Shown here: one piece after another, positions 18,344-26,717 of the stretch
How positions within the stretch are numbered: position 1 is the stretch's first letter
How the letters are laid out: every line of letters starts with the position of its first letter
DNA from: CAZAPO01 sp044841755
Lineage (GTDB): Bacteria; Bacteroidota; Bacteroidia; Flavobacteriales; Flavobacteriaceae
Length of the DNA stretch: 64,000 nt
NCBI GenBank assembly: GCA_044841755.1
Contig: JAXOFM010000002.1
Span: 310,001-374,000 of the forward strand
Direction: 5' to 3'
Translations under genes and position numbers: made by a program
Notes under the pieces: generated by a model
What the model saw: only the letters and a program-made list of their open reading frames with translations
Told to the model about the DNA's origin: nothing
The model's database searches: none

Positions 18344-19356
18344 GATTTGAGGTCATCTTTATAGGCTGGTAAGATACTAATAAATTTTTCAATGGTACTT
18401 TTTAGGTCAATCTCACTCCTTCCTCCAGCGGCATTAATATGACCTCCACCACTAAAATGATCTCGGGCAAATGTATTCACATCAAATGCTCCTTTAGATC
18501 TAAAAGAAATCTTGATTATACCTTCAGAATGATTTTCAATGAAGATAGCAGCAAACACAGTTCCTTTAAGTGAAAGTGCATAGTTTACTACGCCTTCGGT
18601 GCCTCCTTTTTTGAAGTTGTGATCATCTAACTCCTTTTGAGATAGAGTAATATATGCTGTATTTAATTCCTCAATATACTTTAGGTTATTAAGCGCGCAG
18701 CCTAATAATTGCAACCTGTCGTAACTATTGGTGTCGTAAACATTATTATGTATATCAGCATTATCAGCTCCTTTCTCAATTAAATTGGCTACTACACGGT
18801 GCGTTGTGCTTGTTGTTGATCGAAACCTGAAAGAGCCGGTATCTGTCATAATTCCAGTATACAAACAAGTGGCAATATCTGTATCAATCAATGATTCATC
18901 TCCTAATATTTCAATAAAATGATAGATCATTTGTGCGGTAGAACACATAGAAACATCAGAGTATACATATTTAGCATAATCATCAGGCTGTTGATGGTGA
19001 TCTATTAATATTTTAACAGCTTTTGAAAGCTCAAGACCTTTTTCCATATAACCAGCTCTATGCAAAGCATTGAAATCTAGAGTGAAAATGATTTCAGCAT
19101 TTTTAAGTAGCACATTTGATTTATGATGATCATTATCATGAATTAAAACCGAATCATTTCCTGGTAACCATTTTAAAAATTTAGGATAATCGTTAGGAGT
19201 AATAACTATTGCTTCATGTTTATATTTTTTAAGGTAATGACATAAAGCTAAAGTAGATCCCATGGCGTCGCCATCTGGATTTTTGTGAGGTACGATTACA
19301 ATTTTTTTTGGCGTACTCAGTAATTCTTTTATTTCAGAAATATCTCTTTCAGTCAT
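18340..19356 (-). CDS. nrnA: DHH-family oligoribonuclease / pAp phosphatase, NrnA-like
   Basis: A 338-residue manganese-dependent phosphoesterase that degrades short RNAs and may hydrolyse 3'-phosphoadenosine 5'-phosphate. The DHH domain shows VPHKNPDGDAMGSTLAL near residue 20-37, TLDFNALHRAG, and the name-giving IDHHQQPDDY near 116. The C-terminal DHHA1 domain ends with FSGGGHINAAGG. Soluble and cytoplasmic. First gene of the nrnA-gldI-PPIase operon. RecJ-type DNase is unlikely given the length and lack of the extra RecJ domains. Confidence 0.9.
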   Translation of the reverse strand: MTERDISEIKELLSTPKKIVIVPHKNPDGDAMGSTLALCHYLKKYKHEAIVITPNDYPKFLKWLPGNDSVLIHDNDHHKSNVLLKNAEIIFTLDFNALHRAGYMEKGLELSKAVKILIDHHQQPDDYAKYVYSDVSMCSTAQMIYHFIEILGDESLIDTDIATCLYTGIMTDTGSFRFRSTTSTTHRVVANLIEKGADNADIHNNVYDTNSYDRLQLLGCALNNLKYIEELNTAYITLSQKELDDHNFKKGGTEGVVNYALSLKGTVFAAIFIENHSEGIIKISFRSKGAFDVNTFARDHFSGGGHINAAGGRSEIDLKSTIEKFISILPAYKDDLKS

Positions 19357-19402
19357 AAGAGGCGAAGATACAACTTAATGGTAAATCGTTTTAATAATGT
19401 GC

Positions 19403-19410
19403 TACTTTTG
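19403..19410 (+). promoter_or_regulatory. -7 promoter element before PhoD-like gene
   Basis: TACTTTTG, matching TAnnTTTG, 26 bases before the ATG. No clear TTG at -33. Confidence 0.45.
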
Positions 19411-19436
19411 TGGTAAAATTAACCTAATCCAATAAA

Positions 19437-20459
19437 ATGAAAAATCTTCTTAAATATCTTTTGGTTTTTCTTTTTGCACTGACGTGTAAGAATACTGAAA
19501 ACAAAGAACTTGTCGAAAGTGATGAATTGGTTATAGCATTTGGTTCTTGCAACCGACAAAATGTTGAAAATAAACTTTGGCAACCAATACTTGATAGTGA
19601 AGCTTCAGTATGGATTTGGGGAGGTGATGTTATTTACTCTGATACTGATGATATGGAGCTAATGAAGGAACATTACCAGCAACAAATGAATCAAAATGGA
19701 TATAAAGAGTTTACAGAAAAAGTTAAAGTTTTAGGCACTTGGGATGATCATGATTATGGGCTAAATGATGGTGGAGAAGAATTTGCCGCGAAACAAGGAA
19801 GTCAGGAATTGTTTTTGGATTTTATTGGAGTTGATAAGAGTGATGAAAGAAGAAATAGAGAAGGGGTTTATCATGCCGAAGTAGTTAAAACTAATAGTGG
19901 TAGTGTGAATATTATTGTTTTAGATACGCGTTATTTTAGAAGTAATTTGACCAAATCTGAAAATCCAGATTTCAGGTATCAGTCTAATGCTTATGGAGAA
20001 GGGACTATGTTGGGTGAGGAGCAGTGGCAATGGTTAGAGGACGAGTTGACAAATTCTAAAGCTGATTTTAATTTAGTAGTGAGTAGTATTCAGTTTCTAT
20101 CTCACGAACATGGATTTGAAGCTTGGGGAAACATGCCGCACGAAGTGGATAAGTTAAAGACTATCATTAAAGAAACTCACGCTGAGAATGTAATTATCTT
20201 ATCTGGCGATAGACACATTTCTGAGTTTTCAAAAACCAATATTAGAAAATTAGATTATCCGCTTATAGACTTCACTTCTAGTGGAATGACCCATGCCTAT
20301 GAAAGTTTTGATGGCGAACCAAATCAATATAGAATAGGAGAAGTAGTTCATACTTTAAGTTTTGGGTTATTGAAATTTAATTTTGAAAAAAGAGAAGTTA
20401 TAATGCAAATGCGCGGTGTAGATAATGTTTTGCAGCAAGAAATAACTCAAACTTACTAG
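19437..20459 (+). CDS. PhoD-like metallophosphatase lipoprotein
   Basis: A 340-residue lipoprotein (Cys17 in LFALTCKNT) of the alkaline phosphatase D / PhoD-like metallophosphatase group. Metal-site motifs are visible: FGSCNRQN near residue 33, WIWGGDVIYSD near 60, LGTWDDHDYGLNDGG near 100, IIVLDTRYFR near 160, VVSSIQFLS, and LSGDRHISEF near 258. It should hydrolyse a phosphomono- or diester in the periplasm; the precise substrate is unknown. A -7 element precedes it, and ndk follows with its own promoter, so it is probably monocistronic. Confidence 0.88.
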   Translation: MKNLLKYLLVFLFALTCKNTENKELVESDELVIAFGSCNRQNVENKLWQPILDSEASVWIWGGDVIYSDTDDMELMKEHYQQQMNQNGYKEFTEKVKVLGTWDDHDYGLNDGGEEFAAKQGSQELFLDFIGVDKSDERRNREGVYHAEVVKTNSGSVNIIVLDTRYFRSNLTKSENPDFRYQSNAYGEGTMLGEEQWQWLEDELTNSKADFNLVVSSIQFLSHEHGFEAWGNMPHEVDKLKTIIKETHAENVIILSGDRHISEFSKTNIRKLDYPLIDFTSSGMTHAYESFDGEPNQYRIGEVVHTLSFGLLKFNFEKREVIMQMRGVDNVLQQEITQTY

Positions 20460-20462
20460 CGC

Positions 20463-20492
20463 TTGTTATTTTAGGTAAAAGCTGTATTTTTG
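20463..20492 (+). promoter_or_regulatory. Promoter of ndk (-33 and -7)
   Basis: TTG at 20463-20465, a 19-base spacer, and TATTTTTG at 20485-20492. This is the clearest full Bacteroidota promoter in the window; the ATG lies 20 bases after the -7 box. Confidence 0.75.
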
Positions 20493-20512
20493 CACGAAAT
20501 TTATAAAAGACA

Positions 20513-20932
20513 ATGGCAACAAACAGAACATTTACAATGTTAAAACCTGACTCGGTTGAAAAGGGTAACATTGGACCAATATTAGAAAAAATTACAGCTG
20601 CAGGTTTTAGAATTGTAGCAATGAAATTAACACAAATGACTTCTAGAGATGCTCAAGAATTTTACGCTATCCATAAAGAGCGTCCATTCTTTGGCGAATT
20701 GGTAGAGTACATGACTCGCGGACCAATAGTAGCTGCTATCCTAGAAAAGGATAATGCAGTTGAAGACTTTAGAGCTTTAATTGGTGCTACTAATCCAGCT
20801 GAGGCCGCAGAGGGTACTATTAGAAAGCTATATGCTGCTTCAATTGGTGAGAACGCTGTTCATGGAAGTGACAGTGATGAGAATGCTGAAATTGAATGTG
20901 CTTTCCATTTTTCTGGTAGAGAAATGTTCTAA
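20513..20932 (+). CDS. ndk: Nucleoside diphosphate kinase
   Basis: A 139-residue enzyme that transfers the gamma phosphate from ATP to other (d)NDPs through a phospho-histidine. It opens NRTFTMLKPDSVEKGNIGPI, and the active-site His lies in AVHGSDSDENAEIE near residue 115. Length is standard for the hexameric bacterial type. Flanked by its own promoter and a strong terminator, so monocistronic and probably highly expressed. Confidence 0.97.
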   Translation: MATNRTFTMLKPDSVEKGNIGPILEKITAAGFRIVAMKLTQMTSRDAQEFYAIHKERPFFGELVEYMTRGPIVAAILEKDNAVEDFRALIGATNPAEAAEGTIRKLYAASIGENAVHGSDSDENAEIECAFHFSGREMF

Positions 20933-20953
20933 GAAACTAAAATAAAAATGATT

Positions 20954-20987
20954 AAAAAACCGCAGCTTTTTAGTTGCGGTTTTTTTA
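20954..20987. terminator. Rho-independent terminator after ndk
   Basis: Stem AAAACCGCA/TGCGGTTTT with a 10-base loop and A/T runs on both sides, between convergent ndk and the DUF721 gene. Confidence 0.9.
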
Positions 20988-20991
20988 TGAA

Positions 20992-21288
20992 TTAACTTAA
21001 AACAAGTTTATTTATTAGAGGTTTACCAAGTGCTTCATTGAGCATCGAGATAATTTTTTCCTTACCATAAGAAAGTTCTTCTCTTAATACTGAAGAGGTC
21101 AAACGAACATACAGTGTATCTCTTTTAAGTTGAACAGATGAAGTGTAGCTGTTAACGCCATTTCCCATTAAATCTTTCCAAGCATCTTGCACATTAACTT
21201 TATCTAAACCATCTTGAAGCTTGTTGGTATCTACAAACTCCTTTAATGCATCACTAAGACTTAAATGTTCATTGTGTCTTTTATTCAT
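20992..21288 (-). CDS. DUF721 (DciA-like) protein
   Basis: A 98-residue small protein of the DUF721 family, related to DciA, the helicase-loading factor of bacteria lacking DnaC. Visible family features are LSDALKEFVDTNKLQDGLDK, VQDAWKDLMG and LYVRLTSSVLREELSYGKE. The frame runs up to a TTG at 21294, but I chose the ATG at 21288 (MNKRHNEH). It overlaps the end of the upstream lipoprotein gene by 8 bases, giving a recF-lipoprotein-DUF721 operon, so a link to replication or repair is reasonable. Confidence 0.85.
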   Translation of the reverse strand: MNKRHNEHLSLSDALKEFVDTNKLQDGLDKVNVQDAWKDLMGNGVNSYTSSVQLKRDTLYVRLTSSVLREELSYGKEKIISMLNEALGKPLINKLVLS

Positions 21289-21706
21289 GCCCAAGATTTA
21301 TTGCTTTAAATGGTTTATAAAAATACTGAAAACCTTGAGAGTTAGCAATAATTAGCTCTTCATTATCTAACTTTAAAATGATCTCTTTTGTCAGTACATC
21401 ATTTTGATTATAGTAAATGTTTAAGGAGTCATTTTCTAATTTCAAAGTAAAGTTAACTTGATCATCATTTACAATAAATTTTCCATCTAATCTTGGAGCT
21501 ACCTTTTTCCTGAACCCAGTCAAAGAATCTGTTATTTCAAAATAATCAACGGTGGGACTAATACCATATTCTTTGATGAGCTTCCTGTCTTTCTTAACTT
21601 TTAAAATTTCCCAATACCCATTTAAAAGGTTGACAGATTCAACTTTGTTAGGGTTGCAACCTAATATAAAAAGTAAAAAAATTGATAATAGTATCTTAAT
21701 TTTCAT
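21281..21706 (-). CDS. Small lipoprotein, lipocalin-like fold possible
   Basis: A 141-residue lipoprotein (Cys17 in LFILGCNPN). After the anchor it reads LLNGYWEILKVKKDRK and then alternating beta strands, as in the bacterial lipocalin-like domains of Bacteroidota; this fold call is weak. It sits between recF and the DUF721 gene, 3 bases after recF and overlapping the next gene, so it is transcribed with them despite having a surface location. No catalytic motif seen. Confidence 0.75.
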   Translation of the reverse strand: MKIKILLSIFLLFILGCNPNKVESVNLLNGYWEILKVKKDRKLIKEYGISPTVDYFEITDSLTGFRKKVAPRLDGKFIVNDDQVNFTLKLENDSLNIYYNQNDVLTKEIILKLDNEELIIANSQGFQYFYKPFKAINLGHE

Positions 21707-21709
21707 AAC

Positions 21710-22792
21710 CTATTCTAGATGAAATATTTGATAGCTTTGGTGCACTTGCTTAACTACTTCTTCGGTTCTTTCAGGATGCGTGTCACTTATAAATATTTGC
21801 CCAAAATTTTCATCATCTACCAACTTAATTATTTGTGATACCCTTTGCTCATCCAGTTTGTCAAAAATGTCATCAAGCAATAAAATAGGGCTTACACCAC
21901 TTTGTTCCTTTACAAAATCAAATTGAGCCAATTTTAAAGCAATTAAAAACGATTTTTGTTGCCCTTGACTCCCAAACTTTTTTATTGGATGACCTTCAAT
22001 TTCAAAGCTAAGATCATCTTTATGAATTCCAACACTTGTATATTGTAAAGCCTTATCACGATTTAGGCTTTCGGTTAAAAGCCCACCTAATTCTTTATTT
22101 TTTAGATCACTTTTATACACTAAGTTTACCTCTTCATTGTTGGCGCTAATTGCTTGATATCTTTTCTTAAATATGGGAATAAAAGTTTCTAAAAAATCAT
22201 TTCTCTTTTCAAAGATGGAATGCCCTAATGTGCTTAACTGTTCGTCATAAATATTAAGCGTATCTCCATTAAAGGTATTGTTTGCTGCAAAGTATTTTAA
22301 AAGTGCATTTCGTTGAGCTAACACTTTATTGTACTTAATTAGATCTTGTAAATAGGCTTTGTCTCCTTGAGAAATTACTCCATCAATAAATTTTCGCCTG
22401 GTATCACTTCCTTCAATAATTAGGTCTCTATCTGCAGGAGATATTATAACTAAGGGAAGAAAGCCAATGTGATCACTAAATCGTTCGTAGACCTTCGCAT
22501 TTCTCTTAATGATCTTTTTTTGTCCCTTTTTTAGCGATACTATTACTTTCTCGTTTCTTTCTAGTTTGTCATAAACACCATCAATAACAAAAAAATCTTC
22601 ACCATGTTTAATGTTTTGAGATGAAATAGGATTGAAATAACTTTTACCAAAAGAAAGGTGATAAATGGCATCTAAAACATTGGTTTTACCAATCCCGTTC
22701 CTGCCCACAAAACAGTTAATTTTAGAATCAAACTCGAAAGTTCGAGAATCAAAATTCTTATAATTAACTACCGATAGTGTTTTTAAAACCAT
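21710..22792 (-). CDS. recF: DNA replication and repair protein RecF
   Basis: A 360-residue SMC-like ATPase that loads RecA at single-strand gaps with RecO and RecR. The Walker A loop GRNGIGKTNVLDAIYHLSFG is near residue 30-50; the ABC signature region is FGSQGQQKSFLIALKLAQF; Walker B and D-loop are PILLLDDIFDKLDEQRV. Length fits the family. It is divergent from the TPR gene, and no dnaA, dnaN or gyrB is beside it, so this is not the classic dnaA-dnaN-recF origin cluster. Confidence 0.95.
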   Translation of the reverse strand: MVLKTLSVVNYKNFDSRTFEFDSKINCFVGRNGIGKTNVLDAIYHLSFGKSYFNPISSQNIKHGEDFFVIDGVYDKLERNEKVIVSLKKGQKKIIKRNAKVYERFSDHIGFLPLVIISPADRDLIIEGSDTRRKFIDGVISQGDKAYLQDLIKYNKVLAQRNALLKYFAANNTFNGDTLNIYDEQLSTLGHSIFEKRNDFLETFIPIFKKRYQAISANNEEVNLVYKSDLKNKELGGLLTESLNRDKALQYTSVGIHKDDLSFEIEGHPIKKFGSQGQQKSFLIALKLAQFDFVKEQSGVSPILLLDDIFDKLDEQRVSQIIKLVDDENFGQIFISDTHPERTEEVVKQVHQSYQIFHLE

Positions 22793-22820
22793 TCAAAAAG
22801 TATGTTATAGGCATAAATTT

Positions 22821-22847
22821 CACCTCTGGAGAGGTTAAAAAGAGGTG
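22821..22847. repeat. Overlapping inverted repeats between recF and the TPR gene
   Basis: CACCTCT at 22821-22827 pairs with AGAGGTG at 22841-22847, and CCTCT/AGAGG within 22823-22834 can pair alternatively with a 2-base loop. It lies in the 138-base divergent gap, upstream of both genes, so it could be an operator. No T run, so not a terminator. Confidence 0.5.
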
Positions 22848-22900
22848 CAAATTATTGAAAAATAACAAATAAATAGACTTTTTTTTACCAATAAAAATTA

Positions 22901-22908
22901 TATTTTTG
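22901..22908 (+). promoter_or_regulatory. -7 promoter element before TPR/ribH/mutL run
   Basis: TATTTTTG, 22 bases before the ATG of the TPR gene. No TTG at -33. Probably the start of the TPR-ribH transcript. Confidence 0.5.
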
Positions 22909-22930
22909 CGGCGCACAAATCATAGATAAT

Positions 22931-23701
22931 ATGGCGACTTACAAGAAAAGAGGATATAAACCTAAGACGAAAGAAGAAAAAGCTGGAGCGATTGAAGATC
23001 AATCGACAACTGCTGAGGTATTTAATACTTTAGATCAAGGAGCTTCAAAAACTGAAGAATGGGTTGCTAAGAATCAAAAGTATATTTTCATAATAGTTGG
23101 TGCTGTGGCTGTTGTAGTTTTAGGATTCCTAGGTTATAACAAGTTTATTCAGGAGCCAAAGGAAGGTGAAGCTATGAACGATATGTTCCAAGCACAACAA
23201 TATTTTGATCAAGCTGTTGCTGGTGGAGTACAAAGTGACTCACTTTATAATTTAGCATTAACTGGAGGAGAAGGTAAATTTGGGATGTTAGATATCGTTT
23301 CTAACTACAGTGGTACTGATGCTGCAAATCTTGCTAACTATTATGCTGGTATGGCTTACTTGAATACTAAAGATTATACCAACGCAGTAGAATATTTAAG
23401 TAACTTCTCTAGCGATGATGAAATGTTAGGGCCAATTGCTCAAGGAGGTATTGGAGATGCTTTTATACAGTTAAACCAAAAAGAAGATGCTTTAGACTAT
23501 TACGTAAAGGCTGCTCAAATGAAAACCAATAATTATACAACACCATTGTATTTGTATAAAGCAGGAACAGTTGCTTTAGAACTTGGTAAAAACGCAGACG
23601 CTCTTAAGTATTTCAACAGAATTAAAACTGAATTTTCATCTAGCACACAAGCTACTAACATAGACGCATTTATAGGTAAAGCTGAAGCTGCTAGTAACTA
23701 A
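22931..23701 (+). CDS. Membrane-anchored TPR protein, YfgM/BamD-like
   Basis: A 256-residue protein with a charged cytoplasmic N-terminus (KKRGYKPKTKEEK), a single membrane helix at about 53-70 (YIFIIVGAVAVVVLGFLGY), and a periplasmic domain of helical tetratricopeptide repeats (AGMAYLNTKDYTNAVEYLSNF, IGDAFIQLNQKEDALDYYVKA, AGTVALELGKNADALKYFNRI). The layout resembles YfgM, which scaffolds envelope chaperones, but identity is not close enough to name it. It is followed after 4 bases by ribH, a neighbour pair typical of Flavobacteriia. Confidence 0.85.
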   Translation: MATYKKRGYKPKTKEEKAGAIEDQSTTAEVFNTLDQGASKTEEWVAKNQKYIFIIVGAVAVVVLGFLGYNKFIQEPKEGEAMNDMFQAQQYFDQAVAGGVQSDSLYNLALTGGEGKFGMLDIVSNYSGTDAANLANYYAGMAYLNTKDYTNAVEYLSNFSSDDEMLGPIAQGGIGDAFIQLNQKEDALDYYVKAAQMKTNNYTTPLYLYKAGTVALELGKNADALKYFNRIKTEFSSSTQATNIDAFIGKAEAASN

Positions 23702-23705
23702 AGCT

Positions 23706-24191
23706 ATGGCTACTGAGAATAAAAATTTATCAGAATACGATAAGACCACAATCCCAAACGCGAAAGACTTTCGGTTTGGGATTGTTGTTTCTGAATGGAA
23801 TGAAACTATAACAGAAGGACTCTACAAAGGTGCTTTTGATGCGTTAGTTGATTGTGGTACACTTCCAGATAATATTATTCGTTGGGATGTTCCAGGAAGT
23901 TTTGAACTTATATATGGAGCAAAAAAAATGCAGCAACAATACGTTGATGCTGTAATTGCTATTGGCAGTGTGATACAAGGAGAAACCAAGCATTTCGACT
24001 TTGTGTGTGAAGGAGTAACTCAAGGAATAAAAGATCTAAATATTCTTTATGATGTTCCAGTAATCTTTTGTGTACTTACAGATAATACTATGCAACAAGC
24101 TATAGATAGATCTGGAGGAAAGCATGGAAATAAAGGAACCGAAGCAGCAATAGCTGCAATAAAAATGGCTGAGCTCCGTAAAAATAGCTAG
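23706..24191 (+). CDS. ribH: 6,7-dimethyl-8-ribityllumazine synthase
   Basis: Condenses 5-amino-6-ribitylaminouracil with dihydroxybutanone phosphate to lumazine, the penultimate step of riboflavin synthesis. The 161 residues show all substrate motifs: VSEWNETITEGLYKGAFDAL, WDVPGSFELIYGAKK, AIGSVIQGETKHFDFVCEGV with the catalytic His, and FCVLTDNTMQQAIDRSGGK. Length fits the 60-mer type. No other rib genes are here, so the pathway is dispersed. Confidence 0.96.
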   Translation: MATENKNLSEYDKTTIPNAKDFRFGIVVSEWNETITEGLYKGAFDALVDCGTLPDNIIRWDVPGSFELIYGAKKMQQQYVDAVIAIGSVIQGETKHFDFVCEGVTQGIKDLNILYDVPVIFCVLTDNTMQQAIDRSGGKHGNKGTEAAIAAIKMAELRKNS

Positions 24192-24299
24192 CCTTCAAGC
24201 TATAATCTTCTAGCATTAGTTTGTTAACAATTTTTGGCATTTGCAAAGTGCGATTTCATTGTATTTTAAGTACATTTGAAACATTAGTTTAAGTACAGA

Positions 24300-24521
24300 T
24301 TGTTTAAGCAACGCGGAAATAGAAAGTTTAATTATCAGCCAAGATTTACAAAGGATGGAGAACCTCGACAAGAGCGAGAAGACAGTTTTACATCCAAATG
24401 GAATCGTGAACGTGATGTGAATCTTAGTAAAGGCAAGCGGGGATTTTCTTTAAAAGCTCTAATATTGGTTTTGGTACTATTATTGATTTGTATGTACTGG
24501 TTAGAGAAAAAAATCATGTAA
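24300..24521 (+). CDS. Small single-pass membrane protein (FNYxPR type), first copy
   Basis: A 73-residue protein of unknown function starting from TTG, the only possible start after an in-frame TAG. It has a basic, polar N-terminal half with RGNRKFNYQPRFTKDGEP and ends with a membrane helix (LKALILVLVLLLICMYWLE) at about 50-69. Its neighbour downstream has the same plan and a matching motif KRFNYTPRYYKG. Homologues at this spot between ribH and mutL are often mislabelled riboflavin synthase subunit beta because of the adjacent ribH; nothing in the sequence supports an enzyme. Confidence 0.7.
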   Translation: MFKQRGNRKFNYQPRFTKDGEPRQEREDSFTSKWNRERDVNLSKGKRGFSLKALILVLVLLLICMYWLEKKIM

Positions 24522-24533
24522 TTGTAAAACACT

Positions 24534-24842
24534 ATGGGACCAATAAAATTTAAGCTGTTTAAAGGATTACCAAGAAATAAGAGGTTTAATTATACACCTC
24601 GATATTATAAAGGGAAGTCTGATATTGATGAATCTAAATATGGTGGAACAAAGTTTGATGCCTATGCAGAAGCCTTAAATAAAAATGATATTGCTGGTCA
24701 ATGGCATGAAACTAGAATGAACAGTAGGAACAGAGGCAACTCTGAATTCAACAAAACCATATTAATTATAATTGCCATTCTTGTTTTAATATTTCTGTAC
24801 ATTATAGATTTTGATTTATCCATTTTCTATTCTAACACTTAA
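24534..24842 (+). CDS. Small single-pass membrane protein (FNYxPR type), second copy
   Basis: A 102-residue protein with a soluble basic part carrying KRFNYTPRYYKGKSDIDESK, a spacer ending in SRNRGNSEF, and a C-terminal membrane helix KTILIIIAILVLIFLYIID at about 77-95. With the previous gene it forms a tandem pair of diverged paralogues 12 bases apart. Its TAA overlaps the ATG of mutL by one base, so translation is probably coupled. Function unknown. Confidence 0.78.
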   Translation: MGPIKFKLFKGLPRNKRFNYTPRYYKGKSDIDESKYGGTKFDAYAEALNKNDIAGQWHETRMNSRNRGNSEFNKTILIIIAILVLIFLYIIDFDLSIFYSNT

Positions 24843-26689
24843 TGGCAGATATCATACAGTTATTACCAGATCATGTAGCCAATCAAATTGCTGCAGGAGA
24901 GGTTGTTCAGCGACCGTCTTCAGTAGTAAAAGAATTGCTCGAAAATGCTATTGATGCAGGAGCTACTTCAATTAAATTAATAGTCAAGGATGCTGGTAAA
25001 ACACTTATTCAAGTAATTGATGATGGTAAAGGAATGAGTGTTACAGACGCACGTCTTAGTTTTGAGCGTCATGCTACTTCAAAGATTAAAACAGCCGATG
25101 ATCTTTTTAATCTGAATACAAAAGGGTTTAGAGGAGAGGCATTGGCAAGTATTGCGGCAATTGCACATGTGGAGCTAAAAACCAAGCAAGAGAATGATGA
25201 CGTTGGTACACAAATAAGAATTGAAGGAAGTGAAGTAGTGTCGCAAGAAGTAATTGCTACACCTAAAGGAACTTCATTATCAGTAAAAAACCTATTTTTT
25301 AATATTCCTGCAAGACGTAATTTTCTAAAGTCGAATGCAGTTGAAACACGTCATATTATTGATGAGTTTAATCGTATTAGCTTAACACATCCTTCTATCA
25401 ATTTTACAATGTATCATAATGGCAGTGAGATATTTAATCTTTCATCGTCAAATCTTCGTCAACGAATAGTAAATGTTTTTGGGTCTAAGACCAACGAAAA
25501 ACTCGTTCCTGTTAACGAGGAGACAGAAGTTGTAAATATTTCAGGGTTTGTATTTAAACCAGAATTTGCTAAAAAGACCAGAGGAGAGCAGTTCTTTTTT
25601 GTGAATAACAGATTCATCAAAAGTTCTTATTTAAACCATGCTGTAAATGCTGCTTTCGAAGGATTGTTAAGAGATAATACACATGCGAGTTACTTTTTGT
25701 ATTTAGAGGTTGATCCGCAAAGTGTAGATATTAATATTCATCCAACAAAAACAGAAATTAAGTTTGATGACGAGCATACTTTATATGCTTTATTGCGTTC
25801 GTCGGTAAAGCATAGTTTAGGTCAGTTTAATGTAGCTCCTGTATTAGATTTTGAGCGAGACAGTAATATGGATACACCATATAGCTATAAAGATAAAGGA
25901 GGTGTAAACCCTGTTGTAGAGGTTGATAGAACCTTTAATCCGTTTAAAGAAGAACAGCAAACTACTAATAAAGTAAGAACATCGTTTAAAAAGGAAGCTA
26001 CTAGTGGTTGGGAAAGCCTATATGTGGGCTTAGAGTCAAAAGGAAATGAAGTTGAAGTATTTGATGGAATGCAATTTGAAAGTGATGAGGTAACTTCTAA
26101 AATGTTTGATGAAACAGTTATAGAACCAACCCAAAAAACATTTCAGTTAAGCAATAAGTACATTGTTAATACCATTAAATCCGGAATGTTGCTTATAGAT
26201 CAGAATAGAGCACACCAAAGAATCCTTTACGAACAATTTTTACAAGAAATCACGGTTAAAGAAGGTGTAAGTCAACAGTTGTTATTTCCATTTTCTTTAG
26301 AGCTTTCTGCACTAGAAGTAGGAATTCTTAAAGGTCTAAGAGAACAATTAGAGCATACTGGATTTATGTTTTCTAAAATGGAGGATGAGACTGTGGAACT
26401 TTCTGGAGTACCAATTAATGTTGAAGGTGAAAAGGTGTCAGCCATTTTTGAGCAACTCATAGCAGATGTTCAAAATGAAGTGCCAGATAGTCATTTTAGT
26501 CAGTCAGATATGCTGGCAAAGAGTTTGGCAAAGAGTTTGGCAATAAGAAATGGTCAATCATTAACGCAGCAAGAACAAGAACATTTAATGAATAGTCTTT
26601 TTGCTTGTAAAGAGCCTTCGGTGAGTCCGTCAAACAAACCAACGTTTATCACTATGAAGGTTGATGACATTGATAGAAAGTTTAATTAA
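24842..26689 (+). CDS. mutL: DNA mismatch repair protein MutL
   Basis: A 615-residue GHKL ATPase that couples MutS recognition to strand removal. N-terminal motifs are intact: ELLENAIDAGA near 31-41, VIDDGKGM, ATSKI and KGFRGEALASI. The C-terminal dimerisation domain is present, but the endonuclease motif DQHAxxExxxxE reads DQNRAHQRILYE at 453-464 (His, Ala and first Glu changed), and the later CPHGRP position reads VSPSNKP. It therefore appears to lack the usual nick-making site, although this phylum generally has no MutH. The start overlaps the upstream gene by one base. Confidence 0.95.
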   Translation: MADIIQLLPDHVANQIAAGEVVQRPSSVVKELLENAIDAGATSIKLIVKDAGKTLIQVIDDGKGMSVTDARLSFERHATSKIKTADDLFNLNTKGFRGEALASIAAIAHVELKTKQENDDVGTQIRIEGSEVVSQEVIATPKGTSLSVKNLFFNIPARRNFLKSNAVETRHIIDEFNRISLTHPSINFTMYHNGSEIFNLSSSNLRQRIVNVFGSKTNEKLVPVNEETEVVNISGFVFKPEFAKKTRGEQFFFVNNRFIKSSYLNHAVNAAFEGLLRDNTHASYFLYLEVDPQSVDINIHPTKTEIKFDDEHTLYALLRSSVKHSLGQFNVAPVLDFERDSNMDTPYSYKDKGGVNPVVEVDRTFNPFKEEQQTTNKVRTSFKKEATSGWESLYVGLESKGNEVEVFDGMQFESDEVTSKMFDETVIEPTQKTFQLSNKYIVNTIKSGMLLIDQNRAHQRILYEQFLQEITVKEGVSQQLLFPFSLELSALEVGILKGLREQLEHTGFMFSKMEDETVELSGVPINVEGEKVSAIFEQLIADVQNEVPDSHFSQSDMLAKSLAKSLAIRNGQSLTQQEQEHLMNSLFACKEPSVSPSNKPTFITMKVDDIDRKFN

Positions 26690-26717
26690 GACCTGCTGAT
26701 AAATTCAGCATAAATAG

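Noticed and set aside
20992..22792. Replication origin near recF and the DUF721 gene, or near parAB
   Set aside because: No dnaA or dnaN is adjacent, and I saw no cluster of DnaA boxes and no clear parS palindrome; a genome-wide GC-skew plot would settle it.
24300..24842. Riboflavin synthase beta subunit
   Set aside because: The label often given to homologues comes from adjacency to ribH; ribH itself is the lumazine synthase and these small proteins have no enzymatic motif.
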